Shown: in pieces, positions 1 to 7,513 of the stretch
Layout of the letters: the number at the start of each line of letters is the position of its first letter
How positions within the stretch are numbered: the stretch's first letter is position 1
NCBI GenBank assembly: GCA_022510865.1
Contig: JAFLSQ010000020.1
Location: forward strand, 1 to 38,611
Origin: Treponema sp.
GTDB lineage: Bacteria > Spirochaetota > Spirochaetia > Treponematales > Treponemataceae
Length of the DNA: 38,611 nt
Reading direction: 5' to 3'
Position numbers and translations under genes: made by a program
The notes under the pieces: generated by a model
The model's input: only the letters and a program-made list of their open reading frames with translations
Databases searched by the model: none
What the model was told of the DNA's origin: nothing

Positions 1-2
1 CA

Positions 3-929
3 AAAGACGAGACCGGAACTGAACAGGGCGGTGAAGCTGGTTCTGGTGGTGAGACTGGAGGAACAGGTGGCTCCAATGACGGCACCGAGAAGCCGGGAGA
101 TTCTGATTCATCTGGTGACAATACTGGTAGCAACGGCGACGCAACAGGTTCTGGCGGAGATAATTCAAGCGGAGGGCAGACTGATAACGGTGGAGACTCA
201 AATCCGGGCAATTCAAATGCGCCTAAGACAAAATTCACGAATTCTGCTTGGAACAAGGCGGTCGAAAAACAGTACGATGGTGTTTTTATTGATGTGAGCA
301 GTATAGATTATCCAGAGAACTTTGATTTTTCGGAGTATGATTTTCTTAAGGTTAACGTAACGTTCTCAAAAGGTGGCGAGGAAGTTACGACAGCGTGGAG
401 CACTGGTTTTGCACATTTGCAGAAGAAGAATGGTGATAGCCATGAAACCCTGCTTACAATATCAAATATTAACAATGGGGTGTCATCTAAGTACAACTCG
501 GCATGGTTTCCAATTGCAATGCTCAAGGAAGTTCCTGAGCAACTTGCGGTGCAGAGCGCAGAGGGCAGCGATAAGATTGACCTTGTTACCGTGAACTACA
601 TTGAATTCGTGAAAATTGAGGGACTGAAAAAGGGTGTGGAAAACAATGTTGCTAGTATTGTGAACTCTGGAAAAACAGGTGACAAAGTTGTGTTTGCTGT
701 TGTTTATGATGACTCTGCAAAAAATTATAACGGTATCGGACAGATTCAGCTGCCCGATAGTCCTTGGACGGCTTCAGATGTTACATTTCTGTCAGATGGC
801 AATGTGAAACCCGGATATATTCAAGAGATTGAAAAGTCGTATGATGAGGTAAAAACAGCATCAGATACTGGCTATACAGGACTTAGTTTCTATAACGGAG
901 CATTCTTGCAGTACGTCTACATAAAGTAG
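3..929 (+). CDS. Secreted/surface protein with Gly/Ser/Asp-rich linker, C-terminal part (5' end outside window)
   Basis: The frame is open from the first full codon at position 3 to the TAG at 927-929, so the real start lies upstream of the window. The first ~75 residues are a low-complexity linker rich in Gly, Ser, Asp, Asn, Thr and Glu. This is typical of the flexible tether between an export/lipid anchor or catalytic domain and a binding module. The remaining ~230 residues look like beta-sandwich material. Two segments read alike, one around YDFLKVNVTF and one closing with LQYVYIK, in the style of carbohydrate-binding modules of gut bacteria. That reading is inference; I recognise no named family. 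The codon choice (more AAT, GGT, GTT) is more A/T-rich than in the downstream genes. A GTG at 294 could serve as a start but would split the linker from its domain. A strong terminator follows the gene. Confidence 0.7.
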   Translation, partial: KDETGTEQGGEAGSGGETGGTGGSNDGTEKPGDSDSSGDNTGSNGDATGSGGDNSSGGQTDNGGDSNPGNSNAPKTKFTNSAWNKAVEKQYDGVFIDVSSIDYPENFDFSEYDFLKVNVTFSKGGEEVTTAWSTGFAHLQKKNGDSHETLLTISNINNGVSSKYNSAWFPIAMLKEVPEQLAVQSAEGSDKIDLVTVNYIEFVKIEGLKKGVENNVASIVNSGKTGDKVVFAVVYDDSAKNYNGIGQIQLPDSPWTASDVTFLSDGNVKPGYIQEIEKSYDEVKTASDTGYTGLSFYNGAFLQYVYIK

Positions 930-950
930 CATCCTGCAAGAGCCTTTCTT

Positions 951-980
951 CCCCCGGTGTATGCCGGGGGATTTTTATTT
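951..980 (+). terminator. Intrinsic terminator after the Gly-rich protein gene
   Basis: A perfect 7-bp GC stem (CCCCCGG at 951-957 with CCGGGGG at 964-970) with a 6-nt loop is followed by ATTTTTATTT. It separates the first gene from the efflux operon. Confidence 0.85.
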
Positions 981-1075
981 CATAGCCGTATGGAAAATCT
1001 GATTTGTTTTTCCAGAAAATAAACCTGTCGGGAAGGTAGGAAAATCGCCGATAATTTTTAAATGCCGCAGTAACT

Positions 1076-1105
1076 TTAGCAGAAAAAAATGGTTATTTTT
1101 ATACA
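1076..1105 (+). promoter_or_regulatory. Putative sigma70-type promoter of the efflux operon
   Basis: TTAGCA (1076-1081) and TATACA (1100-1105) are 18 bases apart. The -10 box ends 14 bases before the ATG at 1120, and no Shine-Dalgarno sequence lies between, so the leader would be about 8 nt. The match to consensus is moderate (4/6 and 5/6). The rest of the 930-1119 gap holds only the terminator and A/T-rich sequence. Confidence 0.45.
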
Positions 1106-1119
1106 AGCGGATAAAAAGT

Positions 1120-2403
1120 ATGAGACGAATAATCACGATATTGTCGGTTTTCTCTTTTTTCTTTATGATGGCGGGCGCGCAATCAGAGGCCGGCACATCA
1201 AGGAAAATCACGGTGGATGAGGCCGTTCTTCTTACGGCAGACAACAATATCTCCCTGAGGCGTCAGCGCATAAACGTGGATTTGCTGGAGCAGCGCAGCA
1301 CATCATCATGGAACAGCGTCAGCCCGTCGGCAAGCATTTCCGGAAGCCTCACAAAGCCTTTCGGCGAGAATTCCAGCGGATTCAGCTACTCTTTTGGGGC
1401 GACCATATCGCTCTCTTTCACGCCGTCACTTTTCACGTCCATAAAAGACGCGAAGCTCAGGTTCGAGAGCGGGAAAACAAGTTACGAGGATGCGCTCCGC
1501 CAAATCGAGCTGAACGTGCGCAAGCTGTTTTACAGCCTGCTTTATGCGAAGGAGAGCATCGCGTTGCAGAACCGCAACATGGAGACCGCGCGAATCCGTT
1601 ATGAGAACAACCGCGACAAATACGAGCGCGGGCAGCTTTCGGAGCTTGACTTGTTCCAGTCGCAGTATGCCTACGAGAGTATGCGCCCGTCAATCGAGGC
1701 GGCGGAGATTTCATATCAGAATAACATCGCTTCTTTTAAGCAGATGCTCGGGATTCCGCAGAGAGAGGGGATAGAGCTTGAAGGCTCGCTCACGGACGCG
1801 ATTCCGCCCGAATCGTTTTCGGTGGACAAGTCTCTGGAGGACATTCCCTCTGTCAAACGGATTATGGACAGCATTGAGCAGCAGAAAAACTCCCTGCTCG
1901 CGACAAGGTTTTCTGCCTACGGACCGTCTCTTTCGGCAAGTTACTCTTACGGCAAGAGCGGGAACAGCAAAGTCTCTGATTTGCAGACGCAGAATAGTCT
2001 TTCACTAAGTATGCGCATTCCGCTGGACGGCTATCTGCCATGGTCAAACGGCGCGCTCAGCATATCAAATCAGAAAGCCGCGCTTGAGGATTTGGAGCTT
2101 CAGCTTGAGGATGAGCTTACCAACGCCGAGCTTTCACTGGCGAACAGCGTCAAGAACATCATCCTACAGCAGAGTCAGATGGAGCTGATGGACAGGAACG
2201 TGGAGATGGCCCAGCGTTCCTATGACATGACGCTCGCGGCGTATAATTACGGCTCGCGGGATTTGCTCACCTTGCAGAATGCCGCGGACTCGCTTATGAA
2301 GGCAAGGCTTGACAGGGCGTCTCACATTTACAATCTGATTTGCGCGGTCCTTGATTTGGAGAATATGCTTGGGGTTCCGTTCGGGTCTCTTGGCAATGAA
2401 TAG
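1120..2403 (+). CDS. TolC-like outer-membrane efflux protein
   Basis: A 427-residue protein with a Sec signal peptide (charged MRR, hydrophobic run to about residue 20, Ala-X-Ala-like cleavage before QSEAG). It is followed by the long amphipathic helices with regular Leu/Ala/Gln/Asn spacing that mark the outer-membrane efflux protein (OEP/TolC) family. Two internally similar halves are visible, each ending in a segment like YENNRDKYERGQLSELDLFQ (first half) and YNYGSRDLLTLQNAADSL (second). The length is normal for the family. It is the first gene of an operon with an RND adaptor (13 nt downstream) and pump. It would form the outer-membrane exit duct of that tripartite system. The substrate cannot be read from sequence. 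Confidence 0.9.
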   Translation: MRRIITILSVFSFFFMMAGAQSEAGTSRKITVDEAVLLTADNNISLRRQRINVDLLEQRSTSSWNSVSPSASISGSLTKPFGENSSGFSYSFGATISLSFTPSLFTSIKDAKLRFESGKTSYEDALRQIELNVRKLFYSLLYAKESIALQNRNMETARIRYENNRDKYERGQLSELDLFQSQYAYESMRPSIEAAEISYQNNIASFKQMLGIPQREGIELEGSLTDAIPPESFSVDKSLEDIPSVKRIMDSIEQQKNSLLATRFSAYGPSLSASYSYGKSGNSKVSDLQTQNSLSLSMRIPLDGYLPWSNGALSISNQKAALEDLELQLEDELTNAELSLANSVKNIILQQSQMELMDRNVEMAQRSYDMTLAAYNYGSRDLLTLQNAADSLMKARLDRASHIYNLICAVLDLENMLGVPFGSLGNE

Positions 2404-2416
2404 ATGAGGTTTTATT

Positions 2417-3421
2417 ATGGATAAAAAGAAAGTTGCACGCACTGTCATTGCGCTTGCCGTCATTCTTGCGCTCACACTGGTCGCTCTGGCAGTCATAAAA
2501 GGCTCTGAAAAAAAGAAGAAATCATCTGCCGGCGGATTTTCTGGCGGCGGACGCGCGGCAATGCAGTCTGTGACCGCGGTGCGTACCGTTGTCGCGCACG
2601 TGCAGACCGTCACGGATTTTGTCTACACGAACGGCGAGATTGAGACCCAGAAATCGATTGAGGTCTTCCCCGCGATGGGCGGAACTGTGGTTGAGATGAG
2701 GGTTTCCCTTGGCTCGCAGGTGCGTCAGGGCGATGTGATTGCCTACATTGACCCGTCTGAGCCGGGCAGTTATTACGCGAAAAGTCCTGTCACCGCGCCA
2801 ATAGCGGGCAGCATAATCACCTCACCGGTTAAGACAGGGCAGAAAGTTAACATCAGCTCGGTAATCACAAAAATCGGGGATATAAGCAACTTGCAAATCA
2901 CTGCGAAAGTCCCCGAGCGTTATGTGGCGGACATTGCGGTTGGCCAGAAAGCGGAGATTACTTTGCAGGCATACGGAGATGAGAAATTCATAGCGTCTGT
3001 TGTGCGGATTTCGCCGGTCGTTGACCCTGCCACGCGGACAAAAGAAATCATTCTGAATTTTGACAGGAATTATCAGAAAGTGAATGCGGGAATGTTCGCC
3101 AGAGTCAAGCTTTTTACAATCGATTATGCGGGCTATCCTGTTGTGCAGCAGGACGCTTTTGTTGAGAACAGCGACGAGTATTATCTTTATATTGTGAACG
3201 ATGACAGCACGGTAACGAAGCGCAAGGTTGTGCGCGGAAAGAACATTGACGGCCAGTATCAGGTGGTGGAAGGGCTTGCCGACGGCGAGGTTGTTGTTCT
3301 GGAGGGAATGCTTTCTTTGTTCGATGGCGCAAAGGTGCGGGACATCAGCGGGAACATCGCGCCTGCGTCTGATAATCCGGCTCCGTCTGCGGGCAATCCA
3401 CCGGAAGGCGGACGCAGATGA
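2417..3421 (+). CDS. RND efflux periplasmic adaptor (membrane fusion protein)
   Basis: A 334-residue member of the HlyD/AcrA adaptor family. Residues 7-27 form one hydrophobic segment (signal anchor) with a basic KKKK patch after it. Residues ~82-112 are the barrel-sandwich (lipoyl-like) half motif, GGTVVEMRVSLGSQVRQGDV. The second half follows at about 120-150 and a beta-barrel domain after that, with the family signature SPVVDPATRT. A coiled-coil hairpin is nearly absent: the two lipoyl halves are separated by only a few residues, as in short hairpin-less adaptors. GAGG precedes the ATG. The stop overlaps the start of the pump gene (ATGA, 3418-3421), so translation is probably coupled. It bridges the inner-membrane pump to the TolC-like channel in the periplasm. 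Confidence 0.93.
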   Translation: MDKKKVARTVIALAVILALTLVALAVIKGSEKKKKSSAGGFSGGGRAAMQSVTAVRTVVAHVQTVTDFVYTNGEIETQKSIEVFPAMGGTVVEMRVSLGSQVRQGDVIAYIDPSEPGSYYAKSPVTAPIAGSIITSPVKTGQKVNISSVITKIGDISNLQITAKVPERYVADIAVGQKAEITLQAYGDEKFIASVVRISPVVDPATRTKEIILNFDRNYQKVNAGMFARVKLFTIDYAGYPVVQQDAFVENSDEYYLYIVNDDSTVTKRKVVRGKNIDGQYQVVEGLADGEVVVLEGMLSLFDGAKVRDISGNIAPASDNPAPSAGNPPEGGRR

Positions 3422-6400
3422 GTTTAAGCAGAAAGACACTTGAGCATCCGGTTCTTATTCTGATTGTTTTCGCGCTTCTGGGAATGATTGGAATTTTCAC
3501 GCTGAGCAACGTTGCCATCGCGCTGATGCCGGAGGTGGAGAATCCGTCGCTTTCAATCAGCACAACGTATCCGAACGCTGACCCGGAGTCTGTGGAGAAG
3601 ACAATCACAAAGATGATTGAGAGCGCGGTGATGAGCGTGAACGGTCTTAAAAATCTCACGTCTACTTCAAGCGAGGGAAGCTCGAATGTCTCGCTGGAAT
3701 TTGAGTACGGCACGAACCTTGACCAAGCAATGAACGACATCCGCGACAAACTTGACCGCGTGAAACGCGCCCTGCCGGACAATGCGGGCACTCCCACAAT
3801 TTTCCGGTTTTCGGGGGATAACGGGGAAATCATGCGCATTCTTATCCGCGGGAACCGCTCTGTTGATGATTTGAAGGCGATTGCGGAGAGCAACGTCGTG
3901 AGCATCCTTGAGCAGGCGGACGGCGTTGGAGAGGCGGAGGTTTACGGAGGACGGACCGCGCAGGTGAATGTGCGGCTTGACCAGAACCGAATGGCGGCGT
4001 ATGGTTTCACAGTCCCGACTGTCACAAGCGCGCTGTCAAAGCAGAACCTTGAGCTTGGCGGCGGAAAAGTGCAGGAAGGTCACAGGAATTACATCGTCAG
4101 GACTACCGGCGAATACACCAGTCTTGATGAGATAAACGACACGGTAATCACAATCATAAACGGTTACAGCATCCGTCTTAGTGATATTGGCGAGGCGAGC
4201 ATCGGGTATGCGGATGTGACGCAGGAGTCTTTCATAAACGGAGAGAAAGGCGTTTACATCAGCGTGACAAAGCAGTCTGATGCGAATTCCGTGACCGTGG
4301 CGAACAACGTCTACAAAAAAATTGACCAGGCGCAGAACAATCTTCCGCCGGATGTGACGCTTGAGATTATCCGGGATTCGACGGACTCAATCCGCGAGAC
4401 AATCAACACGCTCATTCAGTCCGCGTGGCAGGGACTCGTTCTTGCCGTGATAATCCTGTTCATATTCTTGCAGAATTTCAAGTCAACAATCATAATCTCA
4501 ATCTCGATTCCGCTGTCAATCATCATAACTTTGTTCGCGATGGGGATGTTCGGGCTTACGCTCAACATGATGACGCTCACCGGCCTTATTCTTGGCGTCG
4601 GAATGATTGTGGATGCCTCAATCGTTATGATTGACAACATTTTCTCTTACCGTCAGCGCGGCGCAAAACCAAGAACTTCCGCGGTTCTCGGCTCGCAGGA
4701 AATGCTGATGTCCGTAATTTCCGGAAACCTCACTACAATCTGCGTGTTCATTCCGTTCATTTTCTTCATAAAAGACCTTGGTTTCATGGGGCAGATGTTC
4801 AAGGGCGCGATATTCACAATCGTAATCGCGCTGGTGTCATCGCTTCTTGTAGCCATTTTTCTGGTTCCCGTTCTTGCTGGAAAATTCCTGCCGCTGTCGA
4901 ACCGCAACGAGAAGCCGGTCAGAAATCCGGTGCTCAAGGCAATCTACGGATTTTTTGAGCGGATAATCCAGTTTTTCATCAGAGTTTACTCGCGGATTTT
5001 GAAGGCCGCGCTTGACAATCGCATTGTGACCATTTTTGCGGCGGTCTGCATTCTTGTGATTTCTTTCGCATTCATCCCGGGAATGCAGATAAATCAGATT
5101 CCGGCCGGACGTGATGACCAGGTTCAGCTGAATATCAGCATGGCGACTGCAACGCCGTTCGAGGAGACAAGGGAAGTTGTGCTTGCGATGGAGGCGTATG
5201 TCCGGGAGGAGTGCCAGGGAATCAAGACAATCACAACGTCAATCGGTGGGCGGTACACGAACCGCGGCTCAATCACAATCGCGCTGCCGGAGACCGCCAA
5301 GCAGATTGATTCGGCTTCGGAAATGCAGAACAAGCTCCGGCGGCATTTCTCGGAATTTCCGAGCGCAAGGTTTACGTTCAGCGAGGGTTTCCGCGGCCAG
5401 TGGATGGGAAGCAGCGTTGACATCGTTCTGCTTTCTGATGATTTGGATGCCGCGCTTGACACGGCGGAGGCAATCAGCGATGTGCTTTATGCGAACGATA
5501 AAATCAGCGAGCCGACTGTGAGCATGGACAAGGGGCTTCCCGAGGTGGAGATTGTGATTGACCGCGAGCGCGCATATTCCATGGGCGTGGACATTGCCAC
5601 GGTTGCGCGTGAGATAAATTACGCAATCAACGGTTCGACGGCGTGCACTTACAGGAGCAACGGAACGGATTACAGCGTGGTGGTTGCGTACCGCCCGGAG
5701 GACCGCAAGACAATCAATGACCTTGAGTCAATTTATGTGCGCGGAAACGGCGGCATGGTGAGCGTGGCGAACTTCGCGTCAATCAAAAAAGGACTTGGGC
5801 CGGTTTCAATCCGCAGGGAAAGCCAGAAGCGAATCATCCACGTGCGCGCGAGCAACATCTCTGATGAGAACGACAACGTGATTGAGGAGGAAATCCGCGC
5901 GGCAGTACAAAGCAGTGTGATTATCCCGGATTCAGTCATCATAAATTATGACGGCGCATGGAAGGACACTGTGAGCCAGTACGGTTTCTATCTTAGGATT
6001 GCGATAATGGCCGTTCTTCTTGTTTTTGGCGTGATGGCGGCAACTTACGAGTCTTTCAAGGCACCGCTTATTAACCTTGCGACAATGCCGTTCATCGTAA
6101 TCGGTGTGATTTTAATCCATAAGATTATAGGCGAGCCGCTTTCGTTCATGACCGCAATCGGAATCATCATGCTCATAGGCATTGTCGTCAATAACGGAAT
6201 TATTCTTGTGGATTACACGAACATTCTTGTGGGGCGCGGCGTAGCTCTGAAAGATGCGTGCTACCAGGCGGGCAAAAGCAGGTTCAGGCCGGTTCTTATG
6301 ACGACGCTCACGACAGTTCTTGGAATGCTGCCGATGTGCTTTGCCACAAGCGGGCAGTCAAGCATGGTGCGCCCGATTGCAATTGCGGTTGTAGGCGGAC

Positions 6401-6480
6401 TGATTTCCAGCACTTTCGTGACTCTTCTGGTTATTCCGGTGCTTTACAGTCTTGTCATGCGAAAAAGAAAGGAGGTGTAG
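3418..6480 (+). CDS. RND efflux pump, inner-membrane permease (AcrB/SwrC-like)
   Basis: A 1020-residue protein with the RND layout: TM1 near residues 10-30, a large periplasmic loop, TM2-6, a second periplasmic loop, and TM8-12. Two internal halves are recognisable. In TM4 the proton-relay region reads GMIVDASIVMIDN. Asp399 is kept, but the second Asp of the AcrB pair is Ala. In TM10 the segment IGIVVNNGIILVDY carries Asn925-Asn926 where AcrB has the essential Lys. From memory, this VDxSIV/NNGI combination is found in SwrC-type pumps, so it suggests a subfamily with a different coupling network, not a dead pump. It probably exports lipophilic or amphiphilic compounds by proton or ion antiport. 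It overlaps the adaptor gene by 4 nt. Confidence 0.95.
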   Translation: MSLSRKTLEHPVLILIVFALLGMIGIFTLSNVAIALMPEVENPSLSISTTYPNADPESVEKTITKMIESAVMSVNGLKNLTSTSSEGSSNVSLEFEYGTNLDQAMNDIRDKLDRVKRALPDNAGTPTIFRFSGDNGEIMRILIRGNRSVDDLKAIAESNVVSILEQADGVGEAEVYGGRTAQVNVRLDQNRMAAYGFTVPTVTSALSKQNLELGGGKVQEGHRNYIVRTTGEYTSLDEINDTVITIINGYSIRLSDIGEASIGYADVTQESFINGEKGVYISVTKQSDANSVTVANNVYKKIDQAQNNLPPDVTLEIIRDSTDSIRETINTLIQSAWQGLVLAVIILFIFLQNFKSTIIISISIPLSIIITLFAMGMFGLTLNMMTLTGLILGVGMIVDASIVMIDNIFSYRQRGAKPRTSAVLGSQEMLMSVISGNLTTICVFIPFIFFIKDLGFMGQMFKGAIFTIVIALVSSLLVAIFLVPVLAGKFLPLSNRNEKPVRNPVLKAIYGFFERIIQFFIRVYSRILKAALDNRIVTIFAAVCILVISFAFIPGMQINQIPAGRDDQVQLNISMATATPFEETREVVLAMEAYVREECQGIKTITTSIGGRYTNRGSITIALPETAKQIDSASEMQNKLRRHFSEFPSARFTFSEGFRGQWMGSSVDIVLLSDDLDAALDTAEAISDVLYANDKISEPTVSMDKGLPEVEIVIDRERAYSMGVDIATVAREINYAINGSTACTYRSNGTDYSVVVAYRPEDRKTINDLESIYVRGNGGMVSVANFASIKKGLGPVSIRRESQKRIIHVRASNISDENDNVIEEEIRAAVQSSVIIPDSVIINYDGAWKDTVSQYGFYLRIAIMAVLLVFGVMAATYESFKAPLINLATMPFIVIGVILIHKIIGEPLSFMTAIGIIMLIGIVVNNGIILVDYTNILVGRGVALKDACYQAGKSRFRPVLMTTLTTVLGMLPMCFATSGQSSMVRPIAIAVVGGLISSTFVTLLVIPVLYSLVMRKRKEV
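6471..6475 (+). promoter_or_regulatory. Shine-Dalgarno GGAGG deciding the start at 6482
   Basis: AAAGGAGGTG lies inside the last codons of the pump gene, 6 bases before the ATG at 6482. This favours that ATG over an upstream start inside the pump gene. Confidence 0.85.
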
Positions 6481-6481
6481 G

Positions 6482-6769
6482 ATGTTCAGGGCAGAAATCA
6501 TCTCAAACCAGTCGGTGCAGGAGGATATAATCGAGCGTCTGGAAAAAGAAATTCCGTCAATCGAATACACGGTGATTCCTGAGCTTCACGGCCGGGGAAT
6601 CAGGACAAAGAAACTTGGCGACACAATTTGGCCGGAAATGAATTTTGTGCTTTTCAGCTACATTGACGATGACAACGCGCAGAAAATCAAGGAAGTGGTC
6701 GCGGCCGTGAAAAAACGCTTCCCAAAGGAAGGCATCAGCCTGTTTTTCACAAAAGCGGAGGATTTTTAG
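6482..6769 (+). CDS. Small P-II-like protein associated with RND transporter (PG0541-like)
   Basis: A 95-residue soluble protein starting 2 nt after the pump stop codon with a near-perfect Shine-Dalgarno. It has the alternating beta-alpha-beta pattern of ferredoxin-fold P-II-like proteins and contains the segment GDTIWPEMNFVL. I recall a WPEMN motif as the hallmark of the 'PG0541 family transporter-associated protein' group, which sits at the end of RND operons in Bacteroidetes and spirochaetes. No signal peptide or membrane segment is visible, so it would act on the cytoplasmic face. By analogy with P-II proteins it could sense a small ligand and modulate the pump, but the ligand is unknown. 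Family assignment is from memory. Confidence 0.8.
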   Translation: MFRAEIISNQSVQEDIIERLEKEIPSIEYTVIPELHGRGIRTKKLGDTIWPEMNFVLFSYIDDDNAQKIKEVVAAVKKRFPKEGISLFFTKAEDF

Positions 6770-6956
6770 CGGATTTTCAAGCCTTTTTGCGCCGATAATT
6801 CCCGCGAGCCGCAAAAATCATCCTGCGTGAATCAAAATGATTTTCTTGCCTGGCGTAAAAAAATCACCCGACGGAAGCAGTCTGCAAAATCCGGGCGGTA
6901 AAATCGGCTGCAAGAATTATGCCGTGCTCCCCGGACTGTCGGTTCTGCCTGCGTAC

Positions 6957-6985
6957 TTGACGACTTTGTGAATACTTTTTATAGT
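6957..6985 (+). promoter_or_regulatory. Sigma70-type promoter upstream of the 6997 gene and cstA
   Basis: TTGACG (6957-6962), exactly 17 bases, TATAGT (6980-6985). Five of six bases match consensus in each box. The -10 box ends 11 bases before the ATG at 6997 and no Shine-Dalgarno is present, so the transcript would begin about 5 nt before the start codon. The preceding 6770-6950 stretch holds no gene I can support, only a weak TTTTTGCG/CGCAAAAA inverted repeat near 6784-6816. Confidence 0.7.
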
Positions 6986-6996
6986 TAACAATCGCT

Positions 6997-7485
6997 ATGG
7001 AACTGACGGACACGTTGCGGCGGCTGTTGCAGTCGTTCGAGCGGTACTACGACGTGCGCACCGAGGGGGTCGCCGCGCCGTTTGCCGCCGAAGCGGAATT
7101 CCATTCCCATACGGAGCAGTATTTTCTCGTGAAAGCGGCGCACCTCTCCGACATCGACTCGAACGAGTACGTGTTCTTCGCGCTTGAGCCGGTGCTGACC
7201 TGCGGGCGGCTCGCTGAGCTTTCGGATGCGGCGTGGAATGCGGGGCTTTCGCGTGTCAGGCCGTACATGGGGCACCGCAACTCCGATGTGTCGCTCATTA
7301 TCATTGCGGAGCGTATTGATGACGACGCGCTCGCGCTGGTCAGGCGGACAAGGCGCTCAAAGTCGTATAAATTTGGTCTTTATGGCTGGAGCAATTTCAG
7401 GGCATTGGCTTACGAGGCTTCTTCGGAACGGACAGCAAGCAATCGGCTTGGCAAAAATCTGAGGAAGCTCGTGAGGAATGTATAA
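6997..7485 (+). CDS. Hypothetical protein, cstA-linked (possibly DUF8052-like)
   Basis: A 162-residue soluble protein without signal peptide or membrane helix. Conserved-looking stretches are AEFHSHTEQYFLVKAAHL near residue 30, SNEYVFFALE near 55, and KSYKFGLYGWSNFRALAYEA near 123. This order (AEFH...E-YFL-K, NEY-F, FGL-GW) resembles a small uncharacterised family I recall as DUF8052, found beside cstA in other anaerobes. I could not confirm the name. It starts from a good promoter with an ultra-short leader and ends 28 nt before the GTG start of cstA, so the two are probably co-transcribed. A role in controlling or assisting pyruvate/peptide uptake by CstA is inferred from position only. Confidence 0.8.
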   Translation: MELTDTLRRLLQSFERYYDVRTEGVAAPFAAEAEFHSHTEQYFLVKAAHLSDIDSNEYVFFALEPVLTCGRLAELSDAAWNAGLSRVRPYMGHRNSDVSLIIIAERIDDDALALVRRTRRSKSYKFGLYGWSNFRALAYEASSERTASNRLGKNLRKLVRNV

Positions 7486-7501
7486 ATTTACGTTTTCTGA
7501 T

Positions 7502-7507
7502 AGGAGG
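7502..7507 (+). promoter_or_regulatory. Shine-Dalgarno AGGAGG deciding the GTG start of cstA
   Basis: AGGAGG lies 6 bases before the GTG at 7514. An in-frame ATG at 7478 overlaps the previous gene and lacks a Shine-Dalgarno. It would also add 12 polar residues in front of the first membrane helix. Confidence 0.85.
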
Positions 7508-7513
7508 AAAACA

